Positions 18,749-27,415 of a stretch of 33,875 bases of DNA are shown piece by piece. A model generated the notes under the pieces. That model did not search any database, was not told the DNA's origin, and saw only the letters and a list, made by a program, of their open reading frames with translations. Each line of letters opens with the position of its first letter. Positions within the stretch are counted from its first letter, which is position 1. The stretch is from Planctomycetaceae bacterium (GTDB lineage Bacteria > Planctomycetota > Planctomycetia > Planctomycetales > Planctomycetaceae): positions 1,659 through 35,533 of the forward strand of contig PBOU01000033.1 in the NCBI GenBank assembly GCA_002724415.1. The letters run 5' to 3'. The translations under genes and the position numbers were made by a program.

Positions 18749-19672
18749 ATGCTTTGCCCGGAAATCAGCATGCCTGAAAGACTTTGCAACGACCCTGTTC
18801 TGGAGAATCTGTGGCACCCCGTTGCGGCCATTCCTGACGTGCGAGAACGCGGTCCGATCACGACCCAACTCCTAGGCGAGAAGCTTGTGATCTCAGGACA
18901 GGCAGGTGAAGAAATCGTGGTCTCAGAAGTGTCAGATGTGGGTATCGATCGGCGACTGCCAGTCCGAGAGTCCTTCGGGTTCGTATGGACGAGTTTGGGT
19001 TCGCCGCCAGAAACCCTCTTCGACATTCCTGAGTTTCACGAACCAGACCGTTGGTACGAGAACAGTGGAAGCTTCGGGGTACATACCTCCGCTGGTCGAG
19101 TGGTTGAAAACTTTCTCGATCTCGCACATTTTCCTTTTGTTCATGATGGATACCTGGGAGAACAGCCTTATACGGAAGTAAAGGAGTATTCAGTAGGAAT
19201 TGACAACGGAGAGATCTGGGCAACCGGCTGTGAGTTCTACCAGCCAATCGCTGCGGTCTCCGCGACAGATGGTCAGGTGACCAAGTACTCCTATCGGTTG
19301 GCGCACCCTTTCTGTCCGCTCCTCTATAAGACGAGTCCTCTGGATCCCGAAAGGTTCGATGTCATCGGGATCTTCGTCCAGCCGATGACGGAAGTGCAGA
19401 CTTGTGCACATCAGTTTCTCTGCCTTCTGGATGAAGCCAATGACGATGCGACCATCAAGAGGTTCCAGGCGATCATCTTCAGCCAGGACAAACCGATCCT
19501 CGAGAACCAAGTCCCCAAACGATTACCGCTAGGACCCCGAGCAGAAACTCCGATCAGGGCCGACAAGACGTCAATTCAGTATCGGCGTTGGCTCACTGAG
19601 CTCGGAGTTTCGTATGGGGTGATCCGAGATGAGGCCCAACAAGTTGCCGCTACCAAGGAAGAAGTTCGCTAA
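18749..19672 (+). CDS. Rieske-oxygenase-type catalytic subunit lacking the Rieske domain (NdmC-like architecture); start possibly 18770
   Basis: WHPVAAIPDV N-terminus, no CxH...CxxH, but VVENFLDLAHFPFVHDGY mononuclear iron motif present. Confidence 0.87.
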   Translation: MLCPEISMPERLCNDPVLENLWHPVAAIPDVRERGPITTQLLGEKLVISGQAGEEIVVSEVSDVGIDRRLPVRESFGFVWTSLGSPPETLFDIPEFHEPDRWYENSGSFGVHTSAGRVVENFLDLAHFPFVHDGYLGEQPYTEVKEYSVGIDNGEIWATGCEFYQPIAAVSATDGQVTKYSYRLAHPFCPLLYKTSPLDPERFDVIGIFVQPMTEVQTCAHQFLCLLDEANDDATIKRFQAIIFSQDKPILENQVPKRLPLGPRAETPIRADKTSIQYRRWLTELGVSYGVIRDEAQQVAATKEEVR

Positions 19673-21417
19673 TGGGGCAGGGGTCTCGTCAGTGGCACCC
19701 GGTTGCGGCGATCGCTGACCTCCGACACAGACACGTGTTCCAAACAGAACTGTTTGGCCATGAGCTGGTCGTCTGGCAAGCCGATGACAGTTTCGTAAAT
19801 GTGTGGGAAAACCGCTGCCTGCACCGAGGTGCGCGACTATCGGTTGGGATAAATGATGGAGCTGAACTGATTTGCGCTTATCACGGTTGGCATTACGCAA
19901 ATCGAACGGCAGGGTGCACCTATATTCCTGCTCATCCAGCTGATGGTCCGTCTCGCACTGTTTGTAATGGCGTTTATCCGTCATTCGTCCAACATGGGCT
20001 CGTATGGGCCGCACTTGAACCACCAGATGAGATACCAGCCTTCGACTGGCTGGATGACGGTGAGCCGCTTGTTCTGCGCAGCCTCCCTATCGACGCTTCG
20101 CTCGAAGAGGTTCAGCGCCATCTGGCAGGCCATGAATTCAGCGTTCATCCCGACCAGGATGGACAGAATCCGCTCTTTGGATTGGTTCCCAGTGACCAGA
20201 ATTCATTTTGTTACCAAAATTCGGCTTCAGCCGACCCGTTCGCAGCACGGTTCCTGCTGCAACCGTTCAGTTCCAATAAGACAATCATTCATGGTCTAGT
20301 AGCCCCCGCCCCTGAAGAAGAAGATCGGCTAGCAAGTCTCCTTCACTACAACACTCAGTTAACAAGGTTCCGGGAAGAGGTCGAATCCAGCATCTCCGTC
20401 AGTGCAGACCCGTGGTTGGAGGACATCGACCGACCAACCCATGGACGGCGTGGGAACACGTTCTCGACCGCTGACGAGATAGAAGTCGAAGTGGTCAAGA
20501 AGTGGAAGGCCGCAACAGACATCGCCGGTTTTGAGTTACGTCCAGCCGGAACGGACCTTCCGACATTCCAGCCTGGAGCCCATATCGACCTTCACCTGGC
20601 CAATGGCCTAGTTCGGCAGTATTCGCTAATCAACGGGCCAGAAGAACAGGGCTGTTATCAGATCGGCGTAAAACTGGAACAGGACTCGCGCGGAGGGTCC
20701 AGGTTTCTCCATGAAGAGGTCCAAGAGGGCGACAGGATCGCAATTACGGGTCCGCACAACAATTTCGGCCTCCGCAGGGATACTCCTCGGACCGTGTTGC
20801 TTGCCGGCGGCATTGGGGTGACGCCGCTCCTTGCAATGGCACAAGCGCTAGATAGAACCGAACTCGGCTTCACGTTGCACTACTTCGCGCAATCCACTGA
20901 GCACCTGGCGTTCCAAGATCGACTTGGAGAATTGGGAACCCGACTACGAACGCATATCGGATTAGGACCCGAGGAAACTATGCAGACTGTAGAGAAGGCC
21001 CTCGGACCCTACGATCACCTCAGTCAGGTCTATTCCTGCGGGCCGCCCCAAATGATCAACGCGATTCGCGACACTGCGTCAAGCCTGGGGTGGCCACCTG
21101 AAGCTATTCACTACGAATACTTCAAGAATGAGAAGACAATCGATCAGCTTTCAGCCTTCGAGGTCCACCTAGCCCGATCTGGGATCAGCCTCTCTGTCGA
21201 CAGCGGAAAGACAATCCTTGAGGTCCTTCGTGCCAATGGAGTTCCCCTTCCCTCATCATGCGAACAAGGAGCTTGTGGAACTTGCGAAGTTCCAGTCCTA
21301 GACGGAGTGCCACACCACCAAGACGTCTACCTCAATGACTCTGAGCATGAGGCAGGAAAGAGAATAATGACCTGCGTTTCTCGAGCTCACTCGGAACAGC
21401 TTATTTTAGATATCTGA
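19672..21417 (+). CDS. Rieske domain fused to FNR-type reductase and plant-type [2Fe-2S] ferredoxin (NdmD-like architecture)
   Basis: CLHRGARLSVG...CAYHGWHY; GAHIDLHLANGLVRQYSL; LLAGGIGVTPLLAMA; CSCEQGACGTCEVPVLDG-type ferredoxin loop (SSCEQGACGTC...MTC). Start ATG overlaps TAA of upstream gene. Confidence 0.92.
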   Translation: MGQGSRQWHPVAAIADLRHRHVFQTELFGHELVVWQADDSFVNVWENRCLHRGARLSVGINDGAELICAYHGWHYANRTAGCTYIPAHPADGPSRTVCNGVYPSFVQHGLVWAALEPPDEIPAFDWLDDGEPLVLRSLPIDASLEEVQRHLAGHEFSVHPDQDGQNPLFGLVPSDQNSFCYQNSASADPFAARFLLQPFSSNKTIIHGLVAPAPEEEDRLASLLHYNTQLTRFREEVESSISVSADPWLEDIDRPTHGRRGNTFSTADEIEVEVVKKWKAATDIAGFELRPAGTDLPTFQPGAHIDLHLANGLVRQYSLINGPEEQGCYQIGVKLEQDSRGGSRFLHEEVQEGDRIAITGPHNNFGLRRDTPRTVLLAGGIGVTPLLAMAQALDRTELGFTLHYFAQSTEHLAFQDRLGELGTRLRTHIGLGPEETMQTVEKALGPYDHLSQVYSCGPPQMINAIRDTASSLGWPPEAIHYEYFKNEKTIDQLSAFEVHLARSGISLSVDSGKTILEVLRANGVPLPSSCEQGACGTCEVPVLDGVPHHQDVYLNDSEHEAGKRIMTCVSRAHSEQLILDI

Positions 21418-21427
21418 GGCCCATCTC

Positions 21428-22066
21428 GTGATTACTCTCTATGACTATGAGTTATCGGTGAACTGCTACAAAGTTCGTTTGTTGTTGAATTTTCTTTCAG
21501 TTCCTTACAATCTGCATTCGATTGACTTTTTTCCGGGTTGGGAGCATAAATCTGAGTGGTTTAAGGAGATCAACCCCCTAGGCCATATCCCAGTAGTTGA
21601 TGATGATGGGTATATCCTCCGAGATTCGAACGCCATCCTCATTTACCTTGCTACAAAATATGACGACGAACTCAAGTGGTATCCAACCCGGCAAGCAGAA
21701 CTTCTAGGCGAAGTCTCCCAGTGGATGATGTTCTCAGAAGGGACGACAAACACTGCCTCAGCCGCCAGGCTGCACGACAGCCTGGGCTATGAATTTGATA
21801 TTGATGCGTGTCGCTCAGGGGCCCATCGTCTTTTCAGGGTGCTCGACGAACACCTCTGGTTCCGAGAACAACAAAATCTTCCTTGGCTCTGCTCGGCTGA
21901 GTTTCCAACACTTGCAGACCTGGTGATCTTTCCCGATGTGATTCTCTCAGAAGAGGGGGGAATCAATCGGGTTTCCTATCCAGCTATTCGCCGATGGACG
22001 GACCGATTTCGCAGATTACCCAACTTCTCCCTAATGGCGGGAGTGCTTCCAGCAGGGGCGATCTAG
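21428..22066 (+). CDS. Glutathione S-transferase family protein (NdmE-like position)
   Basis: 212 aa; ITLYDYELSVNCYKVRLLLNFLSVPYNLHSIDFFPGWEHKSEWFKEINPLGHIPVVDDDGYILRDSNAILIYLATKY is a canonical GST N-terminal domain. Confidence 0.9.
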   Translation: MITLYDYELSVNCYKVRLLLNFLSVPYNLHSIDFFPGWEHKSEWFKEINPLGHIPVVDDDGYILRDSNAILIYLATKYDDELKWYPTRQAELLGEVSQWMMFSEGTTNTASAARLHDSLGYEFDIDACRSGAHRLFRVLDEHLWFREQQNLPWLCSAEFPTLADLVIFPDVILSEEGGINRVSYPAIRRWTDRFRRLPNFSLMAGVLPAGAI

Positions 22067-22117
22067 TCGGTCAGGGCATCAAAACTGGCGGTCAGTCAAA
22101 AAGGCGGGGGCTGTTCA

Positions 22118-23500
22118 TCATCTGGACCGCCCCGGGTTTATCTCTATTGGCAGGTCTAGGCGTTTGATCAAGTCCGTAGCACGACCTTGCGCCTCTTCCA
22201 TGACGCTTTGTTCATCAACCTTTGTACAAGAGCCCTGTTCGAAAATGACCTCACCACCGACGATGGTCATTTCTACGTCTGTGCTTCGGGCCGCGAAGGC
22301 GACAGCTGGGATTGGCGCCGGTCTGGGTGTCATATGGGGGCCGTCAAGTGAGACGACTGTGATGTCTGCAAGAAGTCCTGGGCTTAGAACACCGGCTTCT
22401 AAACCTAGAAATTCAGCTCCACCCCGAGTTGCAAGAGTTAGAGCCTGTTGGGGTCCTGACTCAGTTGGGTCCATGCTTTGAAGGCGTTGGATGATCACTG
22501 CCAATTTGATCTGCTCGAACATGTCGTTGCGAAATCCCGCCACAGCGCCGTCGTAGCCGAGCCCAATCGAGGCGCCGGCCTCGACAAGGTCGGTCAGTCT
22601 CATAGTGCCAAGGCCGAAGATTCCATGGGAGACCGGGCAGTACGCGATTCCTGTTTTACGCTCACCGGCTAAGGCAACTTCCTCGTCGTCGAGAAAAATC
22701 ATGTGTGCTATGTGGGCATCAGGTCCTAGGAGACCGGCTTTCTCCAACCAGATGACCGGTCTTGTCCCGTGTTCAGCGAGGTAGACGTCGGCGTCGGTTT
22801 TGTATTGGGAGCAGTGGGTGTGCCACCCAACGTTCTTTGAGCGGGCGAGTTCAACTGCCGAAATGACGAAGTCCTGATCGTTGTAGATGATGTCGCCAGG
22901 GGCAGGCCAGATCTCCACCTTGCTACCGGCAGGACGTGCGTCGATCGCTTCAGCCGCTCTCACCAACTGCTCTTCTTCTGGGTACGGCTGTTCGCGGCCC
23001 ATTCCGTGCCCTATGGCGCCGCGCAACCCCACTGATTCCACTGCATCGGCAACGGCTATTGTCGTCTCGAGGTCGGTTCCTGCATAGTGGTGGTCTAGGA
23101 CCGCAGAAGTTCCGCTTCTCGCCTGTTCTACCGCTGCCATCGTCACTGCAGCTCTCACTTCGTCCCTTGTCATGCTTGCAGCCAGCGGCATCATGAACTC
23201 CGGAAGCCAAACTCTGAAGTCGACACCCTCTCCTAGGCCACGTGCGGCATTCTGAAATAGGTGGTCGTGGGCTGAGACGAAACTAGGTATCACCGCTCTA
23301 GCGCTGCAGTCGACGACCCTTTTCGCTGACAGATGCTTAAGGTCACTCTCTAGGCCGACGGCAGTAATCCGGTCACCCTTGATTGCGACAGTGCCTGGTT
23401 CGAAGATCTGGGCGCCGGTGTCCATCGTGATCACTGCGCCACCTGTCAACAGGAGGTCGCATGACCGGCTTTCAGCAGTGGAGTCGCGGTCCTCGTCCAT
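22118..23500 (-). CDS. Amidohydrolase family protein (TrzN/AtzA/S-adenosylhomocysteine-deaminase-like)
   Basis: 460 aa; VIPSFVSAHDHLFQNAARGLGEG, VGWHTHCSQYKTD, AHMIFLDDEE, YCPVSHG, GASIGLGYDG. Confidence 0.87.
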   Translation of the reverse strand: MDEDRDSTAESRSCDLLLTGGAVITMDTGAQIFEPGTVAIKGDRITAVGLESDLKHLSAKRVVDCSARAVIPSFVSAHDHLFQNAARGLGEGVDFRVWLPEFMMPLAASMTRDEVRAAVTMAAVEQARSGTSAVLDHHYAGTDLETTIAVADAVESVGLRGAIGHGMGREQPYPEEEQLVRAAEAIDARPAGSKVEIWPAPGDIIYNDQDFVISAVELARSKNVGWHTHCSQYKTDADVYLAEHGTRPVIWLEKAGLLGPDAHIAHMIFLDDEEVALAGERKTGIAYCPVSHGIFGLGTMRLTDLVEAGASIGLGYDGAVAGFRNDMFEQIKLAVIIQRLQSMDPTESGPQQALTLATRGGAEFLGLEAGVLSPGLLADITVVSLDGPHMTPRPAPIPAVAFAARSTDVEMTIVGGEVIFEQGSCTKVDEQSVMEEAQGRATDLIKRLDLPIEINPGRSR

Positions 23501-23678
23501 GGCTACTTGGAGATCATATTCGCCAGTAGTACTTCATCAAGATAACCGTTATGAGATAAAAAGATCTTGCTAAGGGAATGAAGTAAGTCCTGCGACAGAG
23601 TCAAACCAGAGTTGACGCTATAGTCCGCAGCTGTCTTCCTGAGCGATTGGTCGTGGTGACACTTGTCCGTGTATCTTC

Positions 23679-25304
23679 TTGGCCGTGTCAATGGGATCTG
23701 CCTCTAGTTCTCCTGCCAAGGAATCTCCCGGCTCTGGAGATGCAGTGTCGATGACCGGGATCCGAAAGTCATTTGGATCGACCGTGGCCCTAGAGGGAGC
23801 AGAATTTCACCTGCATCATGGAGAGATCCACGCCCTCCTAGGCGAGAACGGAGCTGGCAAGTCCACTCTGATGAACATTCTCTATGGCCTGGAGCAGAGA
23901 GATGGCGGCGAAATACTGGTAGATGGAGTACCAGTAAATTTTGGCACTCCTCAAGACGCTGTTGCCAAAGGTATTGGAATGGTACACCAGCATTTCAAGC
24001 TCGTACCCCGCCTATCAGTAATTGAGAACGTTCTCCTCAGTGATCGGAGATCGCGAACGTTTCGGCTTCCAGACCTTGATGTAGCTGCAAAAGAACTAGA
24101 AGAACTTGCTGATCGTTATGGCCTGCCGATTTGTGCCACTGATCAAGTCTCAGAGTTGTCTGTGGGAGAGCAACAACGCGTCGAAATACTCCGTTCGCTC
24201 TATCTGGGTGCGGAGACGCTGATACTTGATGAGCCCACTGCTTCCTTGACCCCACTTGAAGTAACCCAACTGCTGGCGAAACTCCGAGACCTTGCCAATA
24301 CCGGAACGTCGATAGTCATTATTACGCACCATCTCGACGAGGTGATGGAATCGGCAGATCGGGTCACGGTCCTGCGGTCTGGGTCGAATGTGCGAACTAC
24401 GAAAGCAGCTGATACAAGCCAAGCCGAGCTGGCGAGGATGATGGTCGGAAGAGACGTACGAATCCTTACGCAGCCGAATGCAATGCGAACCCAGCCATCA
24501 GAGCGACCGTCTTACGAGCAAAGACGTCCGGTATTGCAACTCGCCGGCGTTGGAGCCGGTGCTCATGATCCTGTGAACGGCAGTGATGACGGGCTCAAGC
24601 GCGGGTTGCTTGACATCTCCTTGGCCGTCCATCCAGGCGAGATTGTCGCTATCGCCGGTGTCGAAGGGAACGGACAAACCGAACTCGAAGACGTCCTTAG
24701 TGGATTTCTCAAAGTCGACGAAGGGGAGTTCTGGATTGATGGCAACGATTTGGCAAGTTGTCAGCCATCAGACCTGTTAGATATCGGTGTCGGATACATA
24801 CCTTCTGATCGCTACCGGCGTGGCGTGATAGGAGCACTGTCAGTAGCTGTAAATATCTCCTATGACAGGGTTAGTGAACCGCCAATAGGAACCCAACTAT
24901 GGGTTAATTCTCGAGAGATCATGAAGCAAGGCAGCCAAGCGGTTGAAGAGTTCTCGATTGTTGTCCAAGATGCCGCAGATCTCGTAGGCACGCTTTCTGG
25001 GGGCAACGCACAGCGGGTAGTCATCGCTCGCGCGCTTGCAAAGGACCTTCGGCTCCTCGTGGCAGCGCAACCAACTCGTGGGCTTGATGTTGGAGCGATC
25101 GAGTTCATATGGGACCTCCTTGATCAACAGAGGTCACAGGGACTCGCTACCCTTTTGATTACCACCGATTTAGACGAAGTTATGGCTCTCGCTGATCGCG
25201 TCTACGTCATGTATCGGGGACGGTTAACGGAAGTGCCCAATGACCGTGAACTAATTGGCATGGCTATGGGGGGCTCGAGTGAGGAAGTTGGAGACCCACG
25301 TTGA
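23679..25304 (+). CDS. Duplicated ABC ATPase of a BMP-type nucleoside transporter (YufO/NupA-like)
   Basis: 541 aa; two nucleotide-binding domains (GENGAGKST, LSVGEQQRVEILRSL, LILDEPTASLTP; GVEGNGQTEL, LSGGNAQRVVIARAL, QPTRGLDVGA). Confidence 0.92.
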   Translation: MAVSMGSASSSPAKESPGSGDAVSMTGIRKSFGSTVALEGAEFHLHHGEIHALLGENGAGKSTLMNILYGLEQRDGGEILVDGVPVNFGTPQDAVAKGIGMVHQHFKLVPRLSVIENVLLSDRRSRTFRLPDLDVAAKELEELADRYGLPICATDQVSELSVGEQQRVEILRSLYLGAETLILDEPTASLTPLEVTQLLAKLRDLANTGTSIVIITHHLDEVMESADRVTVLRSGSNVRTTKAADTSQAELARMMVGRDVRILTQPNAMRTQPSERPSYEQRRPVLQLAGVGAGAHDPVNGSDDGLKRGLLDISLAVHPGEIVAIAGVEGNGQTELEDVLSGFLKVDEGEFWIDGNDLASCQPSDLLDIGVGYIPSDRYRRGVIGALSVAVNISYDRVSEPPIGTQLWVNSREIMKQGSQAVEEFSIVVQDAADLVGTLSGGNAQRVVIARALAKDLRLLVAAQPTRGLDVGAIEFIWDLLDQQRSQGLATLLITTDLDEVMALADRVYVMYRGRLTEVPNDRELIGMAMGGSSEEVGDPR

Positions 25305-25365
25305 TGCCTGCTGGTCAGTCCATGAGCTGGTCCGGTGAGGAATCTCAGGTCGTGCATTCGTATCC

Positions 25366-26406
25366 ATGAACATGAAAGCCGACTTGGACAAGAAGTTCGA
25401 ACTACCAGCGTCTCTCCGCTGGTTGTCGGCGATCTTGGGGGCTCTGGTTACTGGTGGGGTTCTTCTAGCCCTAGTTGGTGCGAACCCTGTCACTGCCTAT
25501 ATAGAGATGGTCCAGGGAACGTTTGGTTCTCTTTTCGACTTGAGTCTGGTGCTCACGGAGATGGTCCCACTGGTGATCATCGGCCTCGGTCTTCTAATCG
25601 CCTTTCGGGCCCGGATATGGAATATCGGCGCAGAGGGCCAATACATGTTTGGTGCTCTCCTCGGTGGGGCGTTTGCTCTCCATGCTCCGTTAGGTACCCC
25701 GTTTCTTGCAGTTCCGGCGGTGCTGGTAGTTGGGGCGTGCGCTGGCGCGCTTTGGGGGCTGCTCGTAGCGCTAGCGCGTGTGCGCTGGCAGGTGAACGAG
25801 GTGATCTCGTCGCTCTTGCTCAACTACGTCGCTATTTTTGTATTCGCATACGCAGTTCGAAAACCACTGCGAGACCCTGGTGGATTCAAGCCGACTTCTG
25901 AGCGCATTCCCGACCAGTTTGAACTCGCCGACTTTCCGGTTGATGAGATCCGAGTCCATATCGGAATCATTCTGGCGCTACTGCTCGTGCCAGTAGTCGG
26001 CTTTCTGGTTAACCGGTCACCCTTTGGTCTGCGAGCGACCATGTTCGGCATGAATCCTGAAGCCGCTCAAGCCGCAGGTGTCAATACCTCAAGGATGACC
26101 GTAAGGATCATGCTCCTGTCGGGTGCCTTCGCTGGACTTGCGGGGATAGTCCAGGTCTTAGGGTCAGAATTCCGACTGAGCAACAACCTCGCGACTGGCT
26201 ACGGTTTCACAGCGATCGTGGTTGCTTTGATTTCGCGACTTCGCCCCGTTGGCGTCGTGATAGCCGCCGCATTGCTTGGGGCGCTGACCCTCGGTGGTGA
26301 CGTCATCCAAAGAACACAACAGGTACCTCGGGTGCTGACCATGGTCATCCAGGCGATATTTGTGCTCTTTCTGCTCTTGGCCGACCGCCGGAAGGGGGAG
26401 CAGTAA
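25366..26406 (+). CDS. ABC transporter permease, BMP-type (YufP/NupB-like)
   Basis: 346 aa hydrophobic; IWNIGAEGQYMFGALLGG and NEVISSLLLNYVA typical of this family. Confidence 0.9.
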   Translation: MNMKADLDKKFELPASLRWLSAILGALVTGGVLLALVGANPVTAYIEMVQGTFGSLFDLSLVLTEMVPLVIIGLGLLIAFRARIWNIGAEGQYMFGALLGGAFALHAPLGTPFLAVPAVLVVGACAGALWGLLVALARVRWQVNEVISSLLLNYVAIFVFAYAVRKPLRDPGGFKPTSERIPDQFELADFPVDEIRVHIGIILALLLVPVVGFLVNRSPFGLRATMFGMNPEAAQAAGVNTSRMTVRIMLLSGAFAGLAGIVQVLGSEFRLSNNLATGYGFTAIVVALISRLRPVGVVIAAALLGALTLGGDVIQRTQQVPRVLTMVIQAIFVLFLLLADRRKGEQ

Positions 26407-27383
26407 TGGACTGGGGCGATGTCTTCGGCGGAGCAGCGCTGATCCCCCTTCTCAACGCAGGGATTCGGCTAGCTATCCCGACTGGCTTGGCGGCGGTAGG
26501 GGAGTCCTTCTGCCAAAGGGCAGGGGTCCTGAATCTCAGCCTCGAGGGGATGATGCTAACCGGCGCCCTGACTGCCTACCTGGGTGCCTACTACAGCGGT
26601 TCTCTCTGGGTTGGCGTACCAGCAGGCATTGGAGGCGGGCTCTTGGTCGGTGTTCTCATGGCCCTGTTCACCCTCCAGTTCAAGACCGAACAGGTCATCA
26701 ACGGAATCGTCTTGGTTCTTCTTGCTCAAGCTGGAACAAGTTTCACTTTTGCAAAGTTATTTGGTGACCTCACACTGACTGGTCGCTTTGAACCAATGGG
26801 GAACTGGGAGATTCCCGGCCTCTCATCAATTCCCGGCGTTGGAGCGGTACTCTTCGACCAGTCTCCACTTGTCTACCTCTCAGCGGTTCTGATCTGGGGA
26901 ATCTGGTACCTCCTCAACCGGACAACCTTCGGGCTGGCTGTGCGGGCGGTTGGTGATCGACCTGCGGCAGCCGATGCGGCTGGAATCAGTGTGAACGGAA
27001 CCCGTTGGATAGCGATCCTCATTTCCGGCGCGATGGCAGGTCTTGGTGGCGTTGTTCTTGTAGTGGGCCAGCTCGGAATGTTCATGGAAAATGTCACTGC
27101 TGGTCGAGGCTGGGTGGCAATCGCACTCGTGATATTTGGCCGCTGGCGCCCTCTACGGGTAATGGCAGGAGCCTTGCTGTTCGGGATCACAGATGCGATC
27201 CAACTTCGAATTCAGGCAGCGGGCGGTGGGATAGAGAGCAATGTTCCGTTTGAACTATTTCAGGCAATGCCCTATCTGGTAACAATCGCCGTAGTCGTAT
27301 TTGCGACAGCTCGAGCGCGTAGAAGTGGCGAACCGGAGGCTTTGGGCCGCCCCTTCTTCAAGGGGGCGCAGATAGAGACCTAG
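26406..27383 (+). CDS. ABC transporter permease, BMP-type (YufQ/NupC-like)
   Basis: 325 aa hydrophobic; GVLNLSLEGMMLTGALTAY and EQVINGIVLVLLAQ; overlaps preceding ORF by 1 nt (TAATG). Confidence 0.9.
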   Translation: MDWGDVFGGAALIPLLNAGIRLAIPTGLAAVGESFCQRAGVLNLSLEGMMLTGALTAYLGAYYSGSLWVGVPAGIGGGLLVGVLMALFTLQFKTEQVINGIVLVLLAQAGTSFTFAKLFGDLTLTGRFEPMGNWEIPGLSSIPGVGAVLFDQSPLVYLSAVLIWGIWYLLNRTTFGLAVRAVGDRPAAADAAGISVNGTRWIAILISGAMAGLGGVVLVVGQLGMFMENVTAGRGWVAIALVIFGRWRPLRVMAGALLFGITDAIQLRIQAAGGGIESNVPFELFQAMPYLVTIAVVVFATARARRSGEPEALGRPFFKGAQIET

Positions 27384-27415
27384 CCGACCTAGCTCACTTC
27401 TAGAGAGCCTCACCA

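Noticed and set aside
25335-25901. 188-aa plus-strand ORF overlapping the first BMP-type permease
   Set aside because: Alternate frame; Ser/Arg/Gly/Cys-rich and without family motifs, whereas the 25366-26406 frame is a clear permease.
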